Below, piece after piece: positions 13,724 to 20,768 of a DNA stretch of 20,768 nt. The position numbers and the translations under genes were made by a program. The notes beneath the pieces were generated by a model, which saw only the letters and a program-made list of their open reading frames with translations, was not told where the DNA came from and searched no databases. Numbering within the stretch: the stretch's first letter is position 1; the number at the start of each line of letters is the position of its first letter. Source of the stretch: Oribacterium sp. UBA5894 (GTDB lineage: Bacteria > Bacillota > Clostridia > Lachnospirales > Lachnospiraceae); contig DJEQ01000009.1 of the NCBI GenBank assembly GCA_002431355.1, forward strand, positions 20,888 through 41,655, in the 5' to 3' direction.

Positions 13724-15610
13724 ATGGAAAAGGAAGAGTTATTAAAGGTATATCGTCATTCTCTGGCGCATATTCTTGCAAAGGCCGTGATTGAGATCTA
13801 TGGCAAGGACGTACAGTATGGTATCGGACCACAGATCGAGGACGGCTGCTATTATGACTTCGTTCTGCCAGAGGGCAAGAGCATTGGCGAGGAGGATTTC
13901 AAGACCATCGAAAACAAGATGCGCGAGATCATCAAGCGTCGGGAGCCGTGGACACGGAAGGAAGTCTCAAAGGCCGAGGCGAGAGAAATCTTTAAGAACC
14001 AGAAGTTCAAGCTGGAGCTGATTGATGAGCTGCCAGAGGATGAGACCATTACCGTGTACTATACCGGCGATGATTATGTTGATCTCTGCCGTGGACCGCA
14101 CGTTGAGAACTCTCAGGAGCTGATGAGCGCCGCCTACCAGATTCACAGCTGCTCTGCTGCATACTGGAGAGGCGATGAAAAACGGGATCATATGCAGCGT
14201 GTCTATGTCTATGCCTTCCCGAGCAAGGATGAGCTGAAGCAGCACGTAAAGATGATCGAGGAGGCCCGTGAGCGGGATCATAAGAAGATCGGTGCACAGC
14301 TTGAGCTCTTCATGTTCAATGAAACCGCTCCAGGTATGCCGTACTGGCTTCCACGTGGATGGCAGATGTATCAGGCACTTCTGCAGTACAGCCGTGAGGT
14401 ACAGCGCCGTCATGGCTATACCGAGATTGCCGCTCCGCTCGTCAATAACAAGCGGCTCTGGCTCATCTCTGGTCACTGGGCACATTACCTGAACAACATG
14501 TTCATTGTTCCGGGTATCGATGGCTACACAACCGCGGATGCCGATGTAGAGAATGTGGTAGAGGACTTCAAGGATGAGAACGCCGCAAAGAAGGTGGCGA
14601 AGATCCAGGCAGGCTCCGTGATCTACAATCGTGAGAACCTCGACACCATGGCCGCAAAGCCAATGAACTGCCCGAACGCCATGATGACCTTCAAGCGGAA
14701 GCTTCGTTCCTATAAGGAGCTGCCGATTCGTTATTCAGAGTATGATGTCCTTCATCGGAAGGAGAAGTCCGGCCAGATGAACGGACTCTTCCGTGTACAG
14801 GAATTCCGTCAGGACGATGACCATACCTTCGTTATGGAGTCGCAGATCAAGGATGAAATCGCGGATGTTATCTCCATTGCCGATGAGATCTATAAGACCT
14901 TCGGTGTAACCTACCGTGCAGAGCTCTCCACAAGACCGGATGATTTCATGGGCGACATTGATGTATGGAACAGCGCAGAAGCATCCCTCAAGTCCATTCT
15001 TGATGAGAAGTATGGGGAGGGCGGCTATGAGATCAATGAAGGCGACGGTGCCTTCTATGGCCCGAAGATTGACCTGCAGATCAAGGATGCACTTGGACGT
15101 GAGTGGCAGTGCGGTACCGTACAGCTGGACTTCCAGCTTCCGCACAACTTCGGTCTTACCTATACAGCAGAGGATGGCTCTCAGCAGATGCCGGTGGTTA
15201 TTCACCGTGCCATCTATGGTTCCCTCGAGCGTTTCATCGGTATCATCATCGAGAACTTCAAGGGCAACTTCCCATTCTGGCTGAATCCATATCAGGTTGC
15301 GCTTGTACCGATTCGTGAGGAGCACAATGCCTACGCAAAGAAGGTCGAGGAAGCGCTGCTTGCAGCCGGCGTTCGTGTCGAGGCGGATTACAGCGACAAG
15401 AACATGAAGACGAAGATCAAGGGCTTCAAGAACTATAAGGATCCGTACATCCTGGTACTTGGTGATCATGAGGCCGAGGAGAATACCGTTTCCATCAACG
15501 TACGTGGCTCCAACAAGCAGATTCAGAACGTACCGCTCGACAAGTTCGTTGCCTTCTGCCAGAAGCTGAACCGTGAGCATACCCTGGAGCTTCCGGACGA
15601 GATCGACTAA
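13724..15610 (+). CDS. thrS: threonyl-tRNA synthetase lacking the TGS domain
   Basis: The product is 628 residues and charges tRNA-Thr. It begins directly in the editing domain (HSLAH at 12-16, DLCRGPH further on) without the N-terminal TGS domain of about 60 residues found in most bacterial ThrRS. The class II core has motif 1, a zinc Cys (C316 in NCPN, where NCPGH is usual), motif 2 (VLHRKEKSG to RVQEFRQDDDHTF) and VVIHRAIYGSLERFIGI. The anticodon-binding domain fills the C-terminus (PYQVALVPI to FKNYKDPYILVLGDHE). About 39 extra residues lie between the NMF segment (M259) and NCPN. AAGGAG 7 nt before the ATG fixes the start, and the region before it is T-box leader, so the short N-terminus is real. 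Confidence 0.95.
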   Translation: MEKEELLKVYRHSLAHILAKAVIEIYGKDVQYGIGPQIEDGCYYDFVLPEGKSIGEEDFKTIENKMREIIKRREPWTRKEVSKAEAREIFKNQKFKLELIDELPEDETITVYYTGDDYVDLCRGPHVENSQELMSAAYQIHSCSAAYWRGDEKRDHMQRVYVYAFPSKDELKQHVKMIEEARERDHKKIGAQLELFMFNETAPGMPYWLPRGWQMYQALLQYSREVQRRHGYTEIAAPLVNNKRLWLISGHWAHYLNNMFIVPGIDGYTTADADVENVVEDFKDENAAKKVAKIQAGSVIYNRENLDTMAAKPMNCPNAMMTFKRKLRSYKELPIRYSEYDVLHRKEKSGQMNGLFRVQEFRQDDDHTFVMESQIKDEIADVISIADEIYKTFGVTYRAELSTRPDDFMGDIDVWNSAEASLKSILDEKYGEGGYEINEGDGAFYGPKIDLQIKDALGREWQCGTVQLDFQLPHNFGLTYTAEDGSQQMPVVIHRAIYGSLERFIGIIIENFKGNFPFWLNPYQVALVPIREEHNAYAKKVEEALLAAGVRVEADYSDKNMKTKIKGFKNYKDPYILVLGDHEAEENTVSINVRGSNKQIQNVPLDKFVAFCQKLNREHTLELPDEID

Positions 15611-15709
15611 AGGAAAGATACACTATGAAATCGGCGATATGCGCGTAGGCGAAGCCGAGTTGCAGCCCGCGGATTTCCGGATGGAAAAACGAGGCGCACG
15701 AAATTCCGG

Positions 15710-15784
15710 TTGATTTACGCTTTATTTCCATTAGAATAGAAGACAGAATACGCATGATGCAGCATCTCGTAAGAGGTGCTGCAT
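15710..15784 (+). promoter_or_regulatory. probable promoter and leader hairpin before the TRIC gene
   Basis: TTGATT (15710-15715) and TAGAAT (15732-15737) are spaced by 16 nt. Downstream, ATGCAGCATCTC (15757-15768) and GAGGTGCTGCAT (15773-15784) make a 12-bp stem with one G-U pair and a GTAA loop. The T run after it is poor, so it is either a weak thrS terminator or a stabilising leader hairpin. Confidence 0.45.
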
Positions 15785-15815
15785 TCTTCATGCCTGAAAA
15801 AGAGCGGAGAAAAAG

Positions 15816-16490
15816 ATGAGCTTTGATACAGTGATTTTTATCCTTGAAATGATTGGCACAGTGGCGTTTGCCATTTCCGGTGTCATGGTTGCGAAGGAGC
15901 GGAAGATGGACATCTTCGGTGCCATCGTGCTCGGCTGTGCGACGGCCGTCGGTGGCGGTATGATTCGAGACCTGATTCTCGGTCAGATTCCTCCCGTCAT
16001 GTTCACGAAGCCGGTGTACGTGACCGTTTCCTTCCTGACCTGCGTTCTGGACTTCCTCTTTGAGCGGAGCCAGCGCAAAGAAACGTACATGGATAAATTT
16101 GACCATAACCGTATCCGCTCGAACTTTATTCTGAATGTAGCCGATTCCGTAGGCCTGGCCGCCTTTGTGGTCGTGGGCTGCCGTGCGGCGGTCAATGCAG
16201 GCTACAGCAGCAATACCTTCCTCGTATGTTTCGTCGGCGTGCTCACCGGTATCGGTGGCGGTATCCTCCGCGATATGTTCGCCGGGCAGATGCCGCTCAT
16301 CATGCGAAAGCGTGTCTATGGCTTCGCGGCGATTGCAGGTGCCATCGTCTATTGTGGCATCTCCGTCCTTTCGCAGCCGGCCGGAGCCTTTGGCAGCCCA
16401 ATGATCGCCGCTGTGGTCAGCATGACTGTAACCGTTCTGATTCGTTTCCTGGCCATTCACTATCGCTGGAATCTGCCGTCATTTCAGTAA
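15816..16490 (+). CDS. TRIC/UPF0126 family membrane protein
   Basis: The product is 224 residues with about seven hydrophobic segments. It carries the two internal repeats typical of UPF0126/TRIC proteins: first half TVAFAISGVMVAKERKMDIFGAIVLGCATAVGGGMIRDLILG, second half LAAFVVVGCRAA then VGVLTGIGGGILRDMFAG. The paired GGGxxRD motifs line the ion path in bacterial TRIC-type trimeric cation channels; several relatives have been linked to glycine or other small-solute transport. It sits in the cytoplasmic membrane. GGAG precedes the ATG. The SDR gene starts 17 nt downstream, so the two are co-transcribed. Substrate unknown. Confidence 0.85.
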   Translation: MSFDTVIFILEMIGTVAFAISGVMVAKERKMDIFGAIVLGCATAVGGGMIRDLILGQIPPVMFTKPVYVTVSFLTCVLDFLFERSQRKETYMDKFDHNRIRSNFILNVADSVGLAAFVVVGCRAAVNAGYSSNTFLVCFVGVLTGIGGGILRDMFAGQMPLIMRKRVYGFAAIAGAIVYCGISVLSQPAGAFGSPMIAAVVSMTVTVLIRFLAIHYRWNLPSFQ

Positions 16491-16507
16491 GTCTGGAAAG
16501 GAGTGCA

Positions 16508-17296
16508 ATGAAAACAGCAATCATTACCGGAGCCTCCCGCGGCGTGGGAAAAGCCGTGGCGGAAGCATTGGCAAAGGAGGACTGGCGACTGATCGTCAAC
16601 TGCCGGTCCCGCTTCGACCTTCTGGAAGCAGAGGCGGAGACGCTTCGGACCTGGACGGAGGTACACACGGTGCATGGCGCCATCACAGAGAATGTACTGA
16701 CCACGCTCCTTGGAAATCCAGATGAAGGCAGCCTTCCGCTTCTCACGGAAGAGGAGCTCGAAAATCCGGCGCTTCAGCGACGCACCCATATCGACGCACC
16801 GGAGGACACCCTCCTGCTCGTAAACAACGCCGGGATTTCGACCTTCAACCTCGCGCAGGACGTGACAGAGACAGAATTTTCGGAGATGCTGGACGCCAAT
16901 GTCCGAGATATGTTCCGCTTGACTCGGGCCGTCATTCCCTACCTCCTGCATGCTTCCGAGGGGCGGATCCTCAACATCTCCTCCGTCTGGGGCGAGGTGG
17001 GCGCATCCATGGAGTCGGTCTACAGCCTTACGAAGGGCGCGGTCAATGCCTTCACGAAGGCACTGGGGAAGGAGCTCGCGCCGAATCATATCCCCGTGAA
17101 TGCCCTCGCCCTCGGCTGCGTGGACACCGACATGAATGGCTGGATGAGTTCGGAGGACCGCGCACAGCTGGAGGATGAAATCCCATATGGCCGCATGTGC
17201 ACGCCAGAGGAGGTGGCAGAATTTGTAAAGCTCCTTGCAGTGGCACCACGCTATCTTACCGGACAGGTTCTTCGCTTCGATGGCGGCTGGATTTAA
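16508..17296 (+). CDS. SDR-family oxidoreductase, FabG/YmfI-like
   Basis: The product is 262 residues. It has the cofactor motif TGASRGVG (7-14), NNAG after beta-4, the structural Asn (ANVRD), catalytic Ser (ISSVWG), Tyr and Lys (YSLTKGA), and a C-terminal YLTGQVLRFDGGWI. The R/S residues after beta-2 (NCRSRFDL) favour NADP(H). A loop of about 45 residues is inserted before NNAG, longer than in FabG. The ending IPYGRMCTPEEVAEFVKLLA resembles both FabG and the EF-P 5-aminopentanone reductase YmfI; I cannot choose between them. AAAGGAG (16497-16503) fixes the ATG at 16508, rejecting the longer frame that overlaps the TRIC gene. Confidence 0.85.
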   Translation: MKTAIITGASRGVGKAVAEALAKEDWRLIVNCRSRFDLLEAEAETLRTWTEVHTVHGAITENVLTTLLGNPDEGSLPLLTEEELENPALQRRTHIDAPEDTLLLVNNAGISTFNLAQDVTETEFSEMLDANVRDMFRLTRAVIPYLLHASEGRILNISSVWGEVGASMESVYSLTKGAVNAFTKALGKELAPNHIPVNALALGCVDTDMNGWMSSEDRAQLEDEIPYGRMCTPEEVAEFVKLLAVAPRYLTGQVLRFDGGWI

Positions 17297-17417
17297 TGCC
17301 GCAGCCTGCACCCTGAAAAACGTGTACTGGATTCGTCAAGATAAAATCGCACGGAGCAGTCGTAAGCAATTCGTAATAGAAAACATAAGGAAACGAAACG
17401 GCGTTTGTGCTAAAGTG

Positions 17418-17461
17418 AAACTGTTTGAAAAATTCAGCAGCTAAAGTAAAGAAAACAGTTT
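17418..17461 (+). promoter_or_regulatory. inverted repeat abutting the NlpC/P60 gene RBS
   Basis: AAACTGTTT (17418-17426) and AAACAGTTT (17453-17461) are exact complements 26 nt apart. The right arm touches the TGGAG ribosome binding site (17461-17465). It could be an operator or an RNA hairpin that modulates translation. The rest of 17297-17470 is AT-rich with no clear gene, promoter or terminator. Confidence 0.35.
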
Positions 17462-17470
17462 GGAGACATT

Positions 17471-18535
17471 GTGAGCAGACCTGGAAGTAAACGTATTTTC
17501 AATAGAAACGAAGAGAAGAGGGAAGGCCGGAGCGCTTCCTCTGTTTATACGGGGCGGAAGCTTCGGAAATGTGCGTGGAAGCTTGCGCTGCTTCTCATGC
17601 TCAGTATGACGACGACTACGACCGCCTGGGCAGATGAAGTCCTGATCGGTATTGACGACGGCCCGGTATCGGATGAGGAGCTCGGCATCACGGATCAGGA
17701 TCTGACCACCGTGACCGACGGTTCGATGATTCCGGAATATAAGATTTCAAATATTTCAGAAACCAGTGCCAATGTCGTAAGCGATCAGTATACGGTGGCA
17801 CAGGATTCCGCAGCGACCGAAACCACGAAGGAAGCAGCGGCCTCCACAGCGGGAAAGGAAACGCTTCTGGAGGTAGCCGATACGGTCGATGATTTCGCTG
17901 CATTTAAATCCGGCAGCAGCTCTGCGTCGAGCAGTACAAGTACATCCTCGAGCATGGTCGATACAGTGAAGAAAAATGTCGTGCATGCGGCGACCAGCAT
18001 TTTAAATAATGTGAAATCCACGACCCAGAGCGGCACGGCCGATGCGGGCAGCACGAAGAGCGGAGCGGCGGTGACCGTTGCAAATTCCATTCTTTCCGCC
18101 GCAGGCAATGTCATCGAAGCTGCAACCAGCAAGGGACCAACCGGGACCTCGCTGCCAGTCATTGCGACAACCGCATCTCGGCAGGCACTCATCCAGTACG
18201 CAAAGCAGTTCCTTGGAAATCCATACGTCTATGGTGGAACCTCGCTGACGGACGGTGCGGACTGCTCCGGCTTTGTACAGCAGATTTTCAAGCACTTCGG
18301 CATTGATACCGGGCGCAGCTCCCGTGACCAGTATGCGAAGGCACAGTCGATCAGCTTCTCAGAGCTCCAGCCAGGCGATCTTGTATTCTATGGCTCTGGA
18401 GATTATATCAACCACGTGGCGATTTATGCGGGTGACGGTGTCATCATCCATGCTGCAAACAGTCGTACCGGCATCTGCACCGGCCGCTACAATTACCGTG
18501 AGCCTGCAGGCTACGGACGGTTTTTACAGAACTGA
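17471..18535 (+). CDS. secreted NlpC/P60 peptidoglycan hydrolase
   Basis: The product is 354 residues, starting at GTG with TGGAG 5 nt upstream. A long basic N-region (1-35) precedes a hydrophobic core and a cleavage site after AWA (about residue 54), so it is exported. Residues about 60-235 are low-complexity, rich in Ser, Thr and Ala, probably an extended wall-spanning linker. No SH3 or LysM module is seen. The C-terminal catalytic domain has C265 (GADCSGF), H315 (NHVAIYAG) and H327 (IIHAANS), the NlpC/P60 triad, which cleaves D-Glu to diamino-acid peptide bonds in the cell wall. It has its own terminator. Confidence 0.9.
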   Translation: MSRPGSKRIFNRNEEKREGRSASSVYTGRKLRKCAWKLALLLMLSMTTTTTAWADEVLIGIDDGPVSDEELGITDQDLTTVTDGSMIPEYKISNISETSANVVSDQYTVAQDSAATETTKEAAASTAGKETLLEVADTVDDFAAFKSGSSSASSSTSTSSSMVDTVKKNVVHAATSILNNVKSTTQSGTADAGSTKSGAAVTVANSILSAAGNVIEAATSKGPTGTSLPVIATTASRQALIQYAKQFLGNPYVYGGTSLTDGADCSGFVQQIFKHFGIDTGRSSRDQYAKAQSISFSELQPGDLVFYGSGDYINHVAIYAGDGVIIHAANSRTGICTGRYNYREPAGYGRFLQN

Positions 18536-18619
18536 GTGTAGCATCTTTGCCGAAACCGACAGAAGAGCCGGACACCATCGGAACATCCTGGATTCTCAGA
18601 CCTGTAAACTGTAAAATGG

Positions 18620-18659
18620 AAGAGCCCCTTCAGCGAAACAGCTGAAGGGGCTCTTCTTT
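18620..18659. terminator. strong terminator after the NlpC/P60 gene
   Basis: AAGAGCCCCTTCAGC (18620-18634) and GCTGAAGGGGCTCTT (18641-18655) form a perfect 15-bp stem with a GAAACA loop. A short T-rich tail follows on the + strand. It probably also stops hpf transcription coming from the other side. Nothing further is seen in 18660-18748. Confidence 0.9.
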
Positions 18660-18748
18660 ATGGAGTTAAGATGACAAATGGATCCATGATCAACGTCCGT
18701 GTCCGCAGGACCTTCTGCGATCGAGCGTCACGCACATGAAAAGGAGAA

Positions 18749-19276
18749 TCAGTACTCCGGCTCGATGAGTCCGTAGCTTCCTCCCTTTCGTTTATAAACA
18801 ACGGCGACATTGCCTGTATCGCCATTCTGGAATACGAAAAAGGTGTGGCCCACCAGCTCCATCTGGAGACATGCCTCCTCTGGTGTCATTGGCTTCAGAT
18901 CAAAGTGCTTCGTACGCTCGATGAGGATCTCATCCTCCTCTGCATCCTCCGGCTCCTCGACAAAGGCCTCCGAAAAATCACCTGCGAGCTTTCGATTCAC
19001 GAGCTTCGTGCGGTACTTCCGAATCTGACGCTCAATCACATCGACAACGATGTCCAGCGACTGGAACTTGTCCGGAGAAGATTCCTCGGCACGAATCACG
19101 CCATCCTTTACCGGAATCGTAACCTCAACCTTGTACTTGTTTTTCTCCGTGGAGAGAGTGACATTACATGGGGTGTCTTCCTTGAAGAACTTGGATAATT
19201 TGCCCAGCTTACGATCGATCTGGTCCTTCATACCCTCGGATACAGTAACATTTCTTCCTGTGATGTTAAACTTCAT
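18749..19276 (-). CDS. hpf: long-form ribosome hibernation promoting factor
   Basis: The product is 175 residues, the length of long-form Hpf/RaiA. The N-terminal S30AE domain (about 1-100: MKFNITGRNVTVSEGMKDQI, then VEVTIPVKDGVIRAEE, then DIVVDVIERQIRKYRTKL) binds the small subunit decoding region. A charged linker leads to the C-terminal dimerisation domain (about 118-175: KPMTPEEACLQMELVGHTFFVFQNGDTGNVAVVYKRKGGSYGLIEP), which pairs two 70S ribosomes into 100S dimers in stationary phase. AAGGGAG lies about 9 nt before the ATG. It is divergent from secA; in many Firmicutes the two genes are adjacent and co-oriented. Confidence 0.96.
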   Translation of the reverse strand: MKFNITGRNVTVSEGMKDQIDRKLGKLSKFFKEDTPCNVTLSTEKNKYKVEVTIPVKDGVIRAEESSPDKFQSLDIVVDVIERQIRKYRTKLVNRKLAGDFSEAFVEEPEDAEEDEILIERTKHFDLKPMTPEEACLQMELVGHTFFVFQNGDTGNVAVVYKRKGGSYGLIEPEY

Positions 19277-19328
19277 AGAATCACGCTCCCTTAAAAAGAT
19301 TTCCCATGGTGTTTCTTGGGATACTTAT

Positions 19329-19337
19329 AGTATACCA
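19329..19337 (-). promoter_or_regulatory. hpf extended -10 promoter
   Basis: On the - strand this reads TGGTATACT, an extended -10. The start would be near 19322, giving a leader of about 45 nt. No good -35 is visible in the AT-rich sequence upstream. An alternative sigma factor cannot be excluded. Confidence 0.45.
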
Positions 19338-19410
19338 TATATAAAACTAATTTCCATAACAATATAAAAAAGCAAAAGAAAATCCGCCCCCTGAAAAATA
19401 CAGAATGTGA

Positions 19411-19641
19411 AGGGCCGGAGGCGAGCAGGCATCGGAAGCCAGTATTCCGAGGCCGATAAAATCACAAATCGAACCTTAAGAACCACTAGGCTCCTTCCAA
19501 TCGACGAGTTTTCTTTATGAAAACGTCGTCGTTGGAAGGAGTGCTAAGGAAAAAGTTCTCCAAGTGGTTCTAAAAAGGTTCGATTTGGATTTTAAAGCGG
19601 CCTCCACATATGGCTTCCGATGCCTGCTCGCCTCCGGCCCT
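19411..19641 (+). ncRNA. candidate structured RNA / rod-shaped inverted-repeat element (copy 2)
   Basis: This gene-free stretch folds on itself. A perfect 31-bp outer stem pairs 19411-19441 with 19611-19641. Inner pairings, in order, are 19450-19455 with 19598-19603 (AGGCCG/CGGCCT), 19458-19463 with 19588-19593, 19466-19477 with 19575-19586 (12 bp), 19480-19487 with 19563-19570, 19491-19500 with 19532-19541, 19502-19507 with 19526-19531, and 19508-19513 with 19519-19524 around loop TTTAT. On the 3' side about 20 nt (TGCTAAGG to CTCCA, 19542-19562) stay unpaired opposite three bases and are conserved with copy 1. Five T residues follow at 19647-19651. The strand is inferred from that T run and the conserved motifs. 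No promoter of its own is convincing. Confidence 0.6.
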
Positions 19642-19702
19642 CCGCCTTTTTGCGTCTTCCGCTCAGTATTTATGAATTAAATGTTAACAATCAAAAGCTT
19701 CC

Positions 19703-19731
19703 TTGAATAAAAAAGGGTTTAGTGATAAGAT
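19703..19731 (+). promoter_or_regulatory. secA promoter
   Basis: TTGAAT (19703-19708) and TAAGAT (19726-19731) are separated by 17 nt, with TG one base before the -10 (extended). It lies beyond the inverted-repeat element and leaves a leader of about 78 nt before secA with no clear hairpin. Confidence 0.65.
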
Positions 19732-19815
19732 TCTAGAGTTATAGCCGAAAGTAGAACGAAAGCTGCGTATGGGCGCGTTTAGAGTGCATACAAACAATAA
19801 GGAGTACTAGATCAA

Positions 19816-20768
19816 ATGAGTTTTTTTGAGAAGGTTTTTGGTAGCCATTCTGATCATGAGCTGAAGCGGATCGATCCGATCATTAAGAAGATTCTTTCTT
19901 ATGATGAGACCATGTCGAAGATGTCGGATGAAGAATTAAAGGCACAGACAGGGAAGTTCAAGGAGCGCATCGCACAGGGCGAGAGCCTGGACAGCATTCT
20001 CCCGGAGGCGTATGCGACGGTACGTGAAGCCGCATGGCGTGTCAATAAGATGAAGCACTTCCCGGTACAGCTGATCGGTGGTGTCGTTCTTCACCAGGGG
20101 CGTATCGCAGAGATGAGAACCGGTGAGGGTAAGACCCTCGTATCGACCTGTCCGGCATACCTGAATGCACTGGAGGGCAAGGGCGTCCATATCGTTACGG
20201 TCAATGACTACCTCGCAAAGCGTGATGCGGAGTGGATGGGCCGGATTCATGAGTTCCTCGGTCTCAGCGTCGGCGTCGTACTGAACTCCATGACCACCGA
20301 AGAGCGTCAGGCAGCCTACAACTGTGATATCACCTATGTGACAAATAATGAGCTTGGTTTCGATTATCTCCGTGATAACATGGCCGTTTACAAGAACCAG
20401 CAGGTGCTTCGCGGTCTCCACTACTGCATCATCGATGAGGTCGATTCCGTTCTGATCGATGAAGCCCGTACACCGCTCATCATTTCAGGTCAGTCCGGCA
20501 AGTCCACCAAGCTCTATGAGGTCTGTGATGTGCTGGCGCGCCAGCTGCAGCGTGGTGAGGAGTCCGCAGAGTTCAGCAAGCTCGATGCCATTCTCGGCGA
20601 AGAGATTGAAGAGACCGGTGACTTTATCGTCAATGAAAAGGAGAAGACCGTCAACCTTACCCAACAGGGTGTTCATAAGGTAGAGCAGTTCTTCCATATT
20701 AAGAACCTGGCAGATCCGGAGAACCTGGAAATCCAGCACTGTGTGATTCTCGCCCTTCGTGCCAATAA
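19816..20768 (+). CDS. secA: preprotein translocase ATPase SecA (N-terminal part)
   Basis: The reading frame is open from ATG 19816 to the window end, giving 317 residues of a protein usually 800-900 long. SecA is the cytoplasmic ATPase that drives preproteins through SecYEG. Seen here are the N-terminal helix, QLIGGVVLHQGRIAEMRTGEGKTL with Walker A lysine K106, TVNDYLAKRDAEWMG, YVTNNELGFDYLRDNM, Walker B DEVDSVLIDEARTPLIISG (D207-D210), and the start of the preprotein cross-linking domain. AAGGAG (19799-19804) is 11 nt before the ATG, slightly long. The truncation is only the window edge. Confidence 0.96.
   Translation, partial: MSFFEKVFGSHSDHELKRIDPIIKKILSYDETMSKMSDEELKAQTGKFKERIAQGESLDSILPEAYATVREAAWRVNKMKHFPVQLIGGVVLHQGRIAEMRTGEGKTLVSTCPAYLNALEGKGVHIVTVNDYLAKRDAEWMGRIHEFLGLSVGVVLNSMTTEERQAAYNCDITYVTNNELGFDYLRDNMAVYKNQQVLRGLHYCIIDEVDSVLIDEARTPLIISGQSGKSTKLYEVCDVLARQLQRGEESAEFSKLDAILGEEIEETGDFIVNEKEKTVNLTQQGVHKVEQFFHIKNLADPENLEIQHCVILALRAN

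Noticed and set aside
15625..15648. 7-codon frame after thrS (MKSAICA)
   Set aside because: A ribosome-binding-site-like AGGAAAG is present, but the frame is too short to distinguish from chance and has no clear regulatory link.

Overview
This window looks like a chromosomal segment of a Gram-positive anaerobe of the Clostridia, most likely a Lachnospiraceae relative with moderately high GC. Pointers are the rpsO-pnp order, the T-box in front of thrS, the long-form Hpf next to secA, strong AGGAGG-type ribosome binding sites and OmpR/HAMP two-component genes. Assignment below class level is inference. Almost all genes are on the + strand and intact; secA runs off the right edge.

Left part (1-8817): the 3' half of a structured repeat, then rpsO with its own promoter and terminator, pnp behind an unusual leader, gltX, a UvrD/PcrA-like helicase whose start codon sits inside the gltX terminator hairpin, and a response regulator/histidine kinase pair. 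Middle (8867-12594): a 76-residue protein of unknown function, a membrane-anchored M28-peptidase-like protein that has lost most metal ligands, an AEC-family transporter, a small alanine-rich secreted protein on the - strand, and a DNPH1-like deoxynucleotide N-hydrolase divergent from it. Then comes a 310-bp gene-free element with inverted ends and internal 42-nt repeats, followed by tRNA-Pro(TGG).

Right part (13103-20768): tandem terminators, a threonyl T-box leader and a TGS-less threonyl-tRNA synthetase, a TRIC/UPF0126 membrane protein paired with an SDR reductase, a secreted NlpC/P60 hydrolase, hpf on the - strand, and secA on the + strand. A large, nearly perfect rod-shaped inverted-repeat element lies between the divergent hpf and secA promoters.

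The genes mainly serve translation and RNA turnover (S15, PNPase, GluRS, ThrRS, tRNA-Pro, Hpf), with DNA repair, envelope and secretion functions mixed in. The best candidate for something undescribed is the structured element at 19411-19641. Its 3' half recurs at 1-124 with conserved unpaired motifs and spacing but a diverged stem strand, as expected of a folded RNA or a dispersed structured repeat family. Secondary candidates are the apparently leaderless helicase transcript, the possible switch in front of pnp, and the MITE-like element beside tRNA-Pro.
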